This document shows, piece by piece, positions 42,512-51,375 of a DNA stretch of 64,000 bases. A model generated the notes under the pieces. It searched no databases. It was not told the origin of the DNA and was given only the letters and a program-made list of their open reading frames with translations. The stretch lies in assembly GCA_965233625.1 (NCBI GenBank), contig OZ247499.1, positions 434,001 through 498,000 on the forward strand. The letters run 5' to 3'. A program made the position numbers and the translations under genes. The stretch is from G965233625 sp965233625 (GTDB taxonomy: Bacteria; Planctomycetota; Planctomycetia; Pirellulales; Pirellulaceae). Numbering within the stretch: position 1 is the stretch's first letter; each line of letters begins with the position of its first letter.

Positions 42512-45500
42512 CTACTTCTCTTCCGCGGCCTGGGGTGGCTCGAAGGTAACGTAGGACTGGCCGTTATCGGTCCAGACGCGTAGCACGCTATCCTGTCCGC
42601 CGCCGACGATGCGTTTGCCGTCGGGCGTTGCTTCGGCTGCATGCATGAAGTCGCTGCCGCCGGCGAAGCTACGGATGTTGCCGCCGTTATCGGTGCGTTT
42701 CATGTGGACGTTTTTGTCGCCGCATGAAGCGACAACATTCGCACTCTCGCCCACAAAGCTGATGGAAGTTACTTCTTTCTTGAAGCCCGTGATCGTACGC
42801 GTCTGATTGCCCGTGCGATAGTCCCAGACCTTAATCACGCTGTCGGCGCCAGCCGTTGCCAGCATCATTCCGGTTGCGCTCCAGTCAACGCCTAGCACAT
42901 GGTGGGTGTGCCCTTCAAAAGCCTTCACAAACTTGCCATCGGCAACCTGCGAAACCTTCATGAAGCGGTCGGCCCCGCAGGAAGCAAGCAGAGTATCGTC
43001 TGGTGAGAATTCAACATCGAAGATCGTATCGCTATGGATGTCTGCAAACACACGGACGGGCGAACCGTCAGCGACTTTCCAGATCTTCAGTTCACCGTTG
43101 CGCGAGGGTTCTCCACCGCCCGTCGCCAGCAGAGCGCCGTCAGAACTGAAGTCCAAAGCGGTCACCCGGTCTTCAAAGGCTTCGTCCGAATCAACGCTGC
43201 CGATGGTCCGCACCAGCCGCCACGAAGCGGTCGCGGGCCAGATGCTGACGGCGCCACTGGTTGAAGTCGTGACAATACCGTTCGCAGAAACGCTCAGCGT
43301 ATGCATGGCGGCGCCCTGTGTTGGATACACATCAATAGGTTCGGCAGTGTCCGCCGACCAGGTCTGCACAGATTGACCATCACCCGCAGTGGCTACGAAG
43401 ACACCATCGGGCGAAAATGCGACGGCCTGAATTGGTTTCGCGCTTTCAGAAACGGCTTTCTGCGCTTCGGCAAGTTCCGCAGCGACCTTTTTTGCCTGCT
43501 CGTCGGCAGCTTTCTGCGCCGCTTCCAATCCGGGCAGCGCATCGGTTGCCTTCTGTACCGATTGCTTGGCTCGCTCAACGCTACGAACCGCTGCCTTTGC
43601 TGCGCGATCAGCGGCAGCCAGTTCGTCGGCGGCCTTCTGCGCTGGCCCTGAGACCTGCTTGAGTTTGGCCTCGGCCTGTTTGACTTCGCCTGCGATTTTC
43701 GCAGATGCAATCACTGCCTTTTTATTCTCGGCATCCGCGTCAGTCCGCTTCTTTGTGGCTTCCTCAAATTTCTTGTCGGCTGCCTTGCGGGCGTCGCCTT
43801 CGAGCTTGGCACGTTCGGCTTCGATCTTCTTCAGTTCCTCGTCAGCCTGTTTCAAGGTCTCCGCAGCTTTTGCCTTGGCTTCTTCTGCAGCCGTGAAGGC
43901 GGCCTGCTTTTCTGCGAGTGTCTTTTCCGCGGCTTCCTTGTCGGCAGCGGGCTTCTTCGCAGCTTCCTGCTTCTTCTTTAATTCTTCGGCCGTTGTTTTC
44001 GCCGTTTCTTCAGACTTCTTCAGGTTGGCCTCTTCCGCGGTTTTGCGTTTATTGCCTTCGTCCACATCCTTCTTGGCGATGGCGACCATCTGCTTCGACA
44101 AAGCGACAGCACGTTTCAGCTCGCCCTGCTCGATGGTTTTGCGATAGTCACCACGTTGTTCGGCCAGCTGCTGTCCGTTGGCGGCGTTCCACAGCTTCAG
44201 GTTATTGCTGGTGCTGACGGAGGCGAAGCGGGACGCGTCTGGGTTCACAGCGACATCCATCACGGGTCCGCCATGCGACATCGTGCGTTCAGCGGCGCCA
44301 GAGGTTGCGTTCCACTGCCGTAGCGTGGCGTCGAGGCTGCCCGACAAAAGCTTCGAACCATCAGCAGGGAACGCCACAAGCGACGTTACCGGCTGGCTGT
44401 GACCGCTAAGTTCCTTGATAGGCTTTACGGGTTCTTCGGCTTCTTTTTCCGTTGGCAGCGCCCACGTGCGGATCTTGCTGTCAGCGTGACCCGTAGCAAT
44501 CTGCTTGCCTTCCAACGCCCACGCAACGGCGTTGATGGGGGCAGGCGTTTCGATAGCGACGCCCGCCTGTTTGCCGGCAGCGACATCCCACACCCGGATC
44601 GTTTTATCCTGCGAACCGGAAACCAGTTGCTTATCATCCGCACTGAAAGCCAGCCCGGAGACCGCGGCGGAATGTCCCTTCAAAGTTTGCTTCAGGGCGC
44701 CATCGGGCAAAGCGAACAATTTGATTTCGCCATTCTCCTGACCAATCGCTGCCCACTTACCATCAGATGACACGGCGGATGACTTTGGCCCGGCGACACC
44801 TTCGAGCTTCGCCGTTGCGGAAAGATCATCGCGTTGCCAGAGTTTCACGTTGCGGTAACCGCCCGATGCAAGTGTACGGCCATCGGGAGAGAAGGCCAGC
44901 GACTGCACCAGGTCAAGGTGCGCCACGCCGGCCTTCTTCGCCATGCCCGTTTCAAGCAACGAGGGGTCCGTTAAACGGCCCATCTCCCGTTTGCTGGGCA
45001 GGTGATACATGAAGATCTGATTGGCACGTCCCGCAGCGGCGTACTGGCCGTCCTGCGAAACGGCAATCGCGTAAATCGGATTCACACCTGGCGGCAAAGG
45101 TTGCCACTGAACCGGGCCCGCAACAGAGGCGTCGCCCATTTTGGCGCCCTGATCGATCCACAGTTTCAGCAGCCCCAGTTCCTGCGGCGTAAAAGGCTTG
45201 GCGCCCACGTCGTTATCTTCGGGCGGCATGACCGGGTCTGTCTGATACGCGGCTAGTTTCAGCATCAGACTTTCGGCGCCTTTTCCTGCAACCGCTGCCG
45301 GGCCTTCAGCGCCGCCCTTGAGGATGGACGCGGGCGTTTCTAAGACCAGATCGCTTTCCGCCTCGGTGGCGTTGTGGCACGCAAGGCATTTCTTCTGCAA
45401 GATTGGCAGAATGTCTTTCTGAAATTGCACGGGCCCTTCGTGTTTGACCGCTGCGATTTCAATCGGCTTGGGATCGGCAGTGGCGGAATTCGCAACGCAG

Positions 45501-45547
45501 ACGGCCAGCGCCACGCAGAAGATTGAGATAGCGAATTTGCGTTTCAT
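42512..45547 (-). CDS. Cytochrome c / WD40 protein with internal coiled coil
   Basis: 1011 aa from ATG 45547 (signal peptide MKRKFAISIF ... SATADPKP). Domain order: planctomycete cytochrome c domain with CLACH (~55) and PVMPPEDNDV; WD40 repeats (~150-460, e.g. HSAAVSGLAFSADDKQLVSG, SQDKTIRVWDVAAG); a long Ala/Lys/Glu-rich coiled coil (~480-700, KKQEAAKKPAADKEAAEKTL); then a second WD40 set (~705-1005, FSPDGVFVATAGDGQSVQTW). So a helical arm is inserted between two propeller halves. Likely periplasmic. Last gene of the operon starting at 50927. Confidence 0.85.
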   Translation of the reverse strand: MKRKFAISIFCVALAVCVANSATADPKPIEIAAVKHEGPVQFQKDILPILQKKCLACHNATEAESDLVLETPASILKGGAEGPAAVAGKGAESLMLKLAAYQTDPVMPPEDNDVGAKPFTPQELGLLKLWIDQGAKMGDASVAGPVQWQPLPPGVNPIYAIAVSQDGQYAAAGRANQIFMYHLPSKREMGRLTDPSLLETGMAKKAGVAHLDLVQSLAFSPDGRTLASGGYRNVKLWQRDDLSATAKLEGVAGPKSSAVSSDGKWAAIGQENGEIKLFALPDGALKQTLKGHSAAVSGLAFSADDKQLVSGSQDKTIRVWDVAAGKQAGVAIETPAPINAVAWALEGKQIATGHADSKIRTWALPTEKEAEEPVKPIKELSGHSQPVTSLVAFPADGSKLLSGSLDATLRQWNATSGAAERTMSHGGPVMDVAVNPDASRFASVSTSNNLKLWNAANGQQLAEQRGDYRKTIEQGELKRAVALSKQMVAIAKKDVDEGNKRKTAEEANLKKSEETAKTTAEELKKKQEAAKKPAADKEAAEKTLAEKQAAFTAAEEAKAKAAETLKQADEELKKIEAERAKLEGDARKAADKKFEEATKKRTDADAENKKAVIASAKIAGEVKQAEAKLKQVSGPAQKAADELAAADRAAKAAVRSVERAKQSVQKATDALPGLEAAQKAADEQAKKVAAELAEAQKAVSESAKPIQAVAFSPDGVFVATAGDGQSVQTWSADTAEPIDVYPTQGAAMHTLSVSANGIVTTSTSGAVSIWPATASWRLVRTIGSVDSDEAFEDRVTALDFSSDGALLATGGGEPSRNGELKIWKVADGSPVRVFADIHSDTIFDVEFSPDDTLLASCGADRFMKVSQVADGKFVKAFEGHTHHVLGVDWSATGMMLATAGADSVIKVWDYRTGNQTRTITGFKKEVTSISFVGESANVVASCGDKNVHMKRTDNGGNIRSFAGGSDFMHAAEATPDGKRIVGGGQDSVLRVWTDNGQSYVTFEPPQAAEEK

Positions 45548-45600
45548 CTGAAAACCTGGCAGGACGATGAGGGTGGGAAATATTGTGCGGAGCCGTGGTG

Positions 45601-48327
45601 CTATTTCGGCTGGATCTTGACTTTCAAAGGCGAAGACTGGCTTGACGAAACCTTGTTCCACTTGGTCGTGGCCTTCACATCGAACTCGTGTTCGCCAACA
45701 GGAGCATCCTTGGTCGTAGTTAACTCAAATTTGCCGGTGGCCTGACCTTTCGCCAGGGTGATCTTTTTGGCGGACACGCCTTTCACGCCAGCTGGTGGGG
45801 TAAGCGTCAGTTCAACGGCATCATCAAATCCGTACAGGCGTTTGATGTTTATTGCGACTTCCGTTTTGCCCTCCTGCTTCACCGTGGCGGATGCCCCGGA
45901 TATCTCAACCGGCGATGCGGCGATTTTCAGACGGATGGGCGTACTGATGGCCCAGTAGGTAATGTCTTTCGGCGCATTGGCCTTTTTCGCAGCAGCGAGC
46001 TCCTGATCCGCCCGCTTCTTCGCGGCCTGAGCCTGCTTGAGCATTTCCTTTAGGGAATTATCCTTTGGCGCTTTCTTGGCGTCTTCGCTGATCTTCTTCA
46101 CAACGTCGTCGAGACGTTTCTGCTCTGCGGTGGCCGTTTCAATCGCCTTAGCATTGCGTGCATATTTGAATTTGGCGTCGCCCCGCAGATGGAAGGTGTA
46201 GGCGCCCGGCTCGATCTTCGTGCTTGAAAGCACCAGCGAAAACTTACCGTCATCCTTGCCGGCTGCAATCGAAATAGCTGCTGGCTTGATGTCTTTGGGA
46301 ACGTTGACCGGAGCGAGCTTGAGCGCGTCTTTGAACGCGTCGCGCTGCAACTTAATGGGCAGTTCCACCGTACCACCCAGCGCGGTTTCAACAATGGAGC
46401 CATCGCCAACTTGAATCTTCACAGGAGCCGTTTCACTGTCGAGCACCGCAATCGCCAGGTCGCGGGTAATACGCGATTCAGGAGATTTCTGCCCGCGGTT
46501 GGTGGTGCCCCAGATGATCGAAGTTCCGCGTGCCAGGCGTTTCACCTGCTTGCCGTCGATGGAGGCCGTACCTGAAACCTGGATGCCATGCACCCCTGGA
46601 ACGGCGTCGCTGGTCGCTTCAAAAACAAGAGACGCGGTGTCATCGCCAGGGCCGGCGATGGCGCTGGTGCATGTGATTCCGGTGGGCAACCCTTCGACGT
46701 TGATTTCCACCACGCCTTTGAAGCCGCCGGTGCGGTGCACGTTGATATCCATCGCGGCAAGTCCGCCCCGGCGGATGTTCACGCTTGATCCAGCAACTGC
46801 GTTTTTGTTGGTCTGCCGGGTGGGGGCAGGCGCCGCCAGCAACGCGAAGTCCTGCTGCTGACGGGTAATCTGCAAGCGGTAAACGAATCGCGGATCACTG
46901 CGCGTATCGCCAAACTGATCGCGGACCAGAACACGATAAACGCCGTCTTCTTTGACCGTTAGTTTGAAGGTCGGGTCGTCGGTTGATGTGTCGAAGTCGG
47001 AGCCAATTGTTGCATTACGCGTTGATGAATCGTCAGCTTCGCCCACGTCTGAAACTTTCTCGTCTTTACCCGGATTGGTCACCTTCTGCACCAGCAGGTG
47101 GGCGTCCGTGCTGAATCCGAGCCGGTGCGAAAGTAGATCAATCCAGTACGTTTCGCCCTTCTTGGCTTCAAACTGGTACCAGTCGCGGTCGCGGGCCGGG
47201 AAGAACTTACCTGCAATCTCGCAAGGCGCCGTTACAATCTGGGCCGTGCTGCTCGTATCGTTATCAGCGGCCTCGGTAATTACGTCTGCAGCTGCGAGGC
47301 CAACAGGCGCCGCATTGGTCATGCCCGCGGGCGTCTGCATGCGGTAGAGAATGTTGTCGTGCAGCGCGGCGTGCGGATCTACGCGGTCACTGAACGTGAC
47401 GGGCATGGGAGCCTCAGCGGCGGGCATGGTGATTTTAACGGTGGCCTGTTCCAGCGGGGCGCCGTCAACCTTCATCCCTTCAACGGCTTTACCGCCGGGA
47501 AGATTACGACCGTAAACGGTGTAGCTGTCCGTTGTTCCGGGGGCGCCAGCGGGCGGATAAACGAAATCGATGTGGGCGCCGGTGTGAACAGAAAGCCGGT
47601 AGAAATACTCGGCGCCGCCACCATAAAGAAAATCAGACACCGCAACCGTATAGGCGCCGGCCTGATCCGCGGTGAAGTCAATCAAGGCGCCGGAACCCGC
47701 AGAGCGTTTGCGGCGGAGCTCATTGCCTTGGGCGTCCAAAACCAGCAACGCGGCGTCCATACGCGAGTCGATGCTGCGCGCCGTGCAGCGGATCATGACC
47801 CGTTGACCGGCAGTCAGGTTAATCTTCCAGTAATCCCGCGAGCCTGCAGCCACCACACCGTTGGCCGTTGAATTAACGGGCAGTTCTTTGGCCTTCTCAA
47901 GCGTGGTGTTCGAGCCATCGTCGACAACCTCCTCGAAAGTACCGACCTGAAAGGCCCGCGGGGTTGAAACGCCGAAGTAGCCCACGGTTCTCACTTCGTA
48001 GATGCCTGGAGGCACGTCCCCGGCAATCTTCACCTCGAACTCGTTCTGCTTGACCTGCCCCTCAGGATAAACCGGGCTGGCCGCCTCTTTGATCGGCGAT
48101 GACGAAATTCCCTTGTGCGAAAACACAAGTTGACTGACTTCGTCGAGATCAGAACCGGCGATCTTCACGTTGACTGTTGTTCCCTGCTTTCCACCAGGCG
48201 GGAAAACGGAGGTTAGCTGGGGCGAAGGTCGCTGAGCGTGCAGATTGCTCGCGCATGCAGCGACAATCAAAACGCTCAATAGCAACGAGGTTCTCAAACG
48301 CGCAGCGTGGGGCCAGTCAGACATCAT
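45601..48327 (-). CDS. Secreted pre-peptidase C-terminal (PPC)-domain protein
   Basis: 908 aa from ATG 48327 (signal peptide ends about SNLHAQRP). IPT/TIG-like Ig domain first (VFPPGGKQGTTVNVKIAGSD). Then PPC-type beta domains recognisable by DYWKINLTAGQRVMIRCTAR, AGAYTVAVSDFLYGGGAEYF and DWYQFEAKKGETYWIDLLSH. A short Lys/Ala-rich helix (~790-830) precedes a final Ig-like domain (DDAVELTLTPPAGVKGVSAK). No protease domain is present. Such proteins accompany DUF1549/DUF1553 genes in planctomycetes; role unknown, probably surface binding. Confidence 0.82.
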   Translation of the reverse strand: MMSDWPHAARLRTSLLLSVLIVAACASNLHAQRPSPQLTSVFPPGGKQGTTVNVKIAGSDLDEVSQLVFSHKGISSSPIKEAASPVYPEGQVKQNEFEVKIAGDVPPGIYEVRTVGYFGVSTPRAFQVGTFEEVVDDGSNTTLEKAKELPVNSTANGVVAAGSRDYWKINLTAGQRVMIRCTARSIDSRMDAALLVLDAQGNELRRKRSAGSGALIDFTADQAGAYTVAVSDFLYGGGAEYFYRLSVHTGAHIDFVYPPAGAPGTTDSYTVYGRNLPGGKAVEGMKVDGAPLEQATVKITMPAAEAPMPVTFSDRVDPHAALHDNILYRMQTPAGMTNAAPVGLAAADVITEAADNDTSSTAQIVTAPCEIAGKFFPARDRDWYQFEAKKGETYWIDLLSHRLGFSTDAHLLVQKVTNPGKDEKVSDVGEADDSSTRNATIGSDFDTSTDDPTFKLTVKEDGVYRVLVRDQFGDTRSDPRFVYRLQITRQQQDFALLAAPAPTRQTNKNAVAGSSVNIRRGGLAAMDINVHRTGGFKGVVEINVEGLPTGITCTSAIAGPGDDTASLVFEATSDAVPGVHGIQVSGTASIDGKQVKRLARGTSIIWGTTNRGQKSPESRITRDLAIAVLDSETAPVKIQVGDGSIVETALGGTVELPIKLQRDAFKDALKLAPVNVPKDIKPAAISIAAGKDDGKFSLVLSSTKIEPGAYTFHLRGDAKFKYARNAKAIETATAEQKRLDDVVKKISEDAKKAPKDNSLKEMLKQAQAAKKRADQELAAAKKANAPKDITYWAISTPIRLKIAASPVEISGASATVKQEGKTEVAINIKRLYGFDDAVELTLTPPAGVKGVSAKKITLAKGQATGKFELTTTKDAPVGEHEFDVKATTKWNKVSSSQSSPLKVKIQPK

Positions 48328-48440
48328 GGTGACGCACCCTTTATAATTGGATACAGGCAAACGGGCAGCGGTAGTGGCGGGAACGATGCTGGAAACCGCC
48401 AGCGCTGTGTGCACGCGCTGGCAGTTGCCGGGTGGAATGA

Positions 48441-50927
48441 CTAGTGGTTAAAGAGGAACTCTTTGGTGTTAATCAGCGCCCACACGATATCTTCGTAGGC
48501 GAATTTCACGTTCTTCTCGTTCTTCTCGATATGCGCCATCGCGATATCGGTTTCCTGCTGCGTTGGCTTACGTGAGAAGGCCAGCAGATACAGTTCGTTA
48601 ATCTTCTCAGCATGCTCGCGTTTCTTGTCATTGGCAAGCTTTGCGGCACGCCCGGAGGTCAGCTTGCCTTGAATCTCTGAGGAGTTCAGCAAGTGCAGGC
48701 TCTGCGCTAGATTGGCCTCGCCAGAACGCTCGCATTCGCAGGCGCTGCTCGATTCCGGGCGGCCGAACACCGTCAGGAAGTAGCTGTTGAAACCGTTGTC
48801 GGGCAACTGCACCGCTTTCATACCCGTAGGGGCGCCATTGAAGCGGGTCTGCGTGCCTGTTACCTGATCAATGCTGTCGAGCAGCACTTCCGCGTTAAGA
48901 CGCTTCGGGTAGTAACGGGAGAAGTTCTGCTTATCGCTCTGATTCCACTCATTAGGCAGCGAACTTAGCTGGTAGGTGGTGGAATTACAGATGGTTGAAA
49001 TCAGATGCTTCAAGTCAAAGCCGCTGGCGATGAAATCCTGTGCCAACGCGTCCAGCAGTTCCGGGTTGCTGGCCGGATTGGTCACACGCATATCGTCTTC
49101 GGGATCGACAAGGCCGCGACCGAAGAAGTGCTTCCAGTAACGATTGACCAGTGCGTAGGCAAAGAACGGATTGTCTTTCGCCGCCATCCAGTCCACCAGC
49201 TCATGACGCGGATCTTCCAGGGCGGGGATCGTCAGTTCTTCACCGCCAAGGCCGGTCGGCTTCACGGTTTCGCCCGTCTTAGGATTCCTGGCCGCAGCGA
49301 CGCCGCGACGGTGATGGATACGTGCTTCGCCTGCGGTGTACCCCTTCTTGCGGCCAACTTGCGCGTAGAACGCGGCAAAGCCGTAGTAGTCCTGCTGGCT
49401 CCATTTTTCAAACGGGTGATGGTGACAGCGTGCACATTGGATACGCAAGCCAAGGAACAGCTGCGCGGTGTCTTCCACCTGGGCCGCCTGGTCCTTGACC
49501 TCGCGGTACCAGGCAACCGGCGGATTGCTGCGGGCATCGCCCGAAGCGGTGATAATCTCGCGTACAAACTGATCGTAAGGTTTGTTGTTGTGGAACGAGT
49601 GGCGGATCCAATCGTGGAAGCCAAACGTGGCGCCTTTGTCCACATCTGCCCGCCGCTTGTTCCGCAGGATCGCACTCCATTTGTTGGCAAAATACTCCGC
49701 ATAAGCTGTGCTATTCAGCAGACGCTGCACCAGCGCTTCGCGTTTATTGGGACTGGTGTCTTCCAGGAACGCCGTTGTTTCTTCCAGCGTTGGCAGACGC
49801 CCGGCAATGTCCACTGTTACGCGCCGCAGGAAGGTGGCATCGGTGCTAATTGCGGAAGCGGGCAAACCAAGCGACTTCAGCTTCTTGAAAACAACTTTGT
49901 CGATGAAGTTGGCTTCGGGCGGCAGTTCACCCACGTCAATCCCCAACGGCACCGTTGCACGGAACACGCCCACGTGGCCCTGGTAACGGGCCATCACGGC
50001 AACGCTCCCGGTAAGCTGTGCGGTGGTGACCAGCCCCGTTGCTGAGACTTCGGCCATTTCTGTATCGTTCGAGTCAAACTGCGTCATCCGCGTGACGTCT
50101 TCGGTAGAGCCGTCGGTGTAATGCGCGACGACAACCACCTGCTGACTTGCTTCGCGGCCCATCAACCGTTCTTTGGGGAACACTTCGATTTTGGTCACCG
50201 TTGGATCATCCGGGTTGCCATAAGGCATACCCTGTTCAATCCAGCGTCGCAGAACACGATAGGCGGGCGAACCCGCTTCGATACGCATGCCGCCGCCATG
50301 TGGCAACTGTGCGGCTGCCTTCTGCAACAGCAGGCTACGTTCGGGCGCCGCGGGGAATAACCGCCGGCCACGACCTTCTTTGACGAGGTGTTCATAGTCT
50401 TCGCTGGGCACGAAGCCAAGCAACGATAGGGCGAAGCCGTTCTGCCCGCCACTCTTGCCGTGACAACCGCCGCCGTTGCAACTGTATTTGGTGAAGATCG
50501 GCGTGATCTGATTCGGGAAGTTGACCGGGACATCTTGCTGGATGTTGGTCACGCGCACTTTGATACGTGCGTCTGGACCGTTTTCAGATCGAATGTGGAT
50601 CTCGGCGTCGCCCTCTTGCAGCGGGGTGACGTGGCCAGTGCTATCGACCGCGGCGACCGTTGCCGGAGTGACGGTGTAAGTCACGCTGCGCGAGAGATCG
50701 CGAAACTGTCCACTATCGTAAGAGCCCGTCACAACTAATTGCTGAGAAGCATCGCGGCCTGAAACCAGGAATACGCCGTCGGTAACGCGTCCAGTTTCGA
50801 CACCGATAGAAACGAGTTTGCCCGGATCGCCCAGGCCTGGCGGCTCTTTCTTCTCCTGGCCGGTTGCAGTGATTGCTGATGAGAATGCTATCGTAGCGAG
50901 CAGCAAAGCAGCGGGTAAGTAACGCAT
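48441..50927 (-). CDS. DUF1549/DUF1553 protein with Ig-like and haem-type domains
   Basis: 828 aa, ATG 50927 with AAGGA 6 nt upstream; signal peptide ends about ITATGQEK. Order: BIG2-like Ig domain (~40-130), a cytochrome-like module with the CxxxxCH-type CNGGGCHGKSGG (~150-160), a second Ig-like domain (~245-330), DUF1549 (~340-520: LRRVTVDIAGRLPTLEETTA, CARCHHHPFEKWSQQDYYGF), and DUF1553 (~580-825: FFAYALVNRYWKHFFGRGLV, LHLLNSSEIQGKL, ALINTKEFLFNH). Hallmark planctomycete periplasmic/surface protein, no defined reaction. First gene of a three-gene operon (113- and 53-bp gaps). Confidence 0.92.
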   Translation of the reverse strand: MRYLPAALLLATIAFSSAITATGQEKKEPPGLGDPGKLVSIGVETGRVTDGVFLVSGRDASQQLVVTGSYDSGQFRDLSRSVTYTVTPATVAAVDSTGHVTPLQEGDAEIHIRSENGPDARIKVRVTNIQQDVPVNFPNQITPIFTKYSCNGGGCHGKSGGQNGFALSLLGFVPSEDYEHLVKEGRGRRLFPAAPERSLLLQKAAAQLPHGGGMRIEAGSPAYRVLRRWIEQGMPYGNPDDPTVTKIEVFPKERLMGREASQQVVVVAHYTDGSTEDVTRMTQFDSNDTEMAEVSATGLVTTAQLTGSVAVMARYQGHVGVFRATVPLGIDVGELPPEANFIDKVVFKKLKSLGLPASAISTDATFLRRVTVDIAGRLPTLEETTAFLEDTSPNKREALVQRLLNSTAYAEYFANKWSAILRNKRRADVDKGATFGFHDWIRHSFHNNKPYDQFVREIITASGDARSNPPVAWYREVKDQAAQVEDTAQLFLGLRIQCARCHHHPFEKWSQQDYYGFAAFYAQVGRKKGYTAGEARIHHRRGVAAARNPKTGETVKPTGLGGEELTIPALEDPRHELVDWMAAKDNPFFAYALVNRYWKHFFGRGLVDPEDDMRVTNPASNPELLDALAQDFIASGFDLKHLISTICNSTTYQLSSLPNEWNQSDKQNFSRYYPKRLNAEVLLDSIDQVTGTQTRFNGAPTGMKAVQLPDNGFNSYFLTVFGRPESSSACECERSGEANLAQSLHLLNSSEIQGKLTSGRAAKLANDKKREHAEKINELYLLAFSRKPTQQETDIAMAHIEKNEKNVKFAYEDIVWALINTKEFLFNH

Positions 50928-51062
50928 CGGGCATCCTTACGTTGAGGGCGGAACTCAGCAACCCTTGACCAGTCATTGGTTGACGGATTGCAGAAACATC
51001 AGGCAGGCAAACGCTGGGTGGATATCACTAGGGGATTATCCAGTGGGGTGCCTGATTATTGT

Positions 51063-51078
51063 ATCAACACACGTTGAT
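51063..51078. promoter_or_regulatory. Operator-like inverted repeat upstream of the DUF1549 operon
   Basis: ATCAAC (51063-51068) ACAC GTTGAT (51073-51078), a perfect 6-bp dyad overlapping the candidate minus-strand promoter elements. Confidence 0.35.
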
Positions 51079-51270
51079 TGCAACCAATGATGGAAAAATC
51101 CTCACCGCAATGCCCAGTGCGTGGTTGTCCGTGCTGCCACAGCAATGCGTGCATGCCCCAGAATGCTGCAATTGCTTTCGCACCGCTGCATGCAGCAAAC
51201 CAGGTAATTCAGGGTCGAAGGTCACGGATGTGTGAATAATGCTGGTCTGCGAATATTCGCCTCGCCGACG

Positions 51271-51276
51271 TATAAT
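51271..51276 (+). promoter_or_regulatory. Candidate -10 box of the thioredoxin-like gene
   Basis: Perfect TATAAT 100 bp before the ATG at 51376; the -35 position (51248-51253, TGCGAA) matches poorly. Confidence 0.35.
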
Positions 51277-51375
51277 CATGCTGCGCAAATCAGGTGACGT
51301 AATCATCCGTTTCACACCGTCGCACACGCGCAAGACACTTTTCCTGGAGCGTTTCGCGGAAGGATCCCCTGAAAA

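Larger units (their letters stand above)
50928..51375. other. Divergent regulatory region of the DUF1549 operon and thioredoxin-like gene
   Basis: 448 bp, no gene seen. It contains an operator-like dyad (51063-51078), a 12-bp palindrome GCTGCATGCAGC (51185-51196) and a perfect -10 box TATAAT at 51271-51276 reading right. A minus-strand TACAAT (51058-51063 region) preceded by TTGGTT could serve the operon. No RNA gene recognised. Confidence 0.45.

Noticed and set aside
49005..50045. 346-aa plus-strand ORF
   Set aside because: Lies wholly opposite the DUF1549/DUF1553 gene; no recognisable domain and a composition typical of antisense frames in GC-rich DNA.
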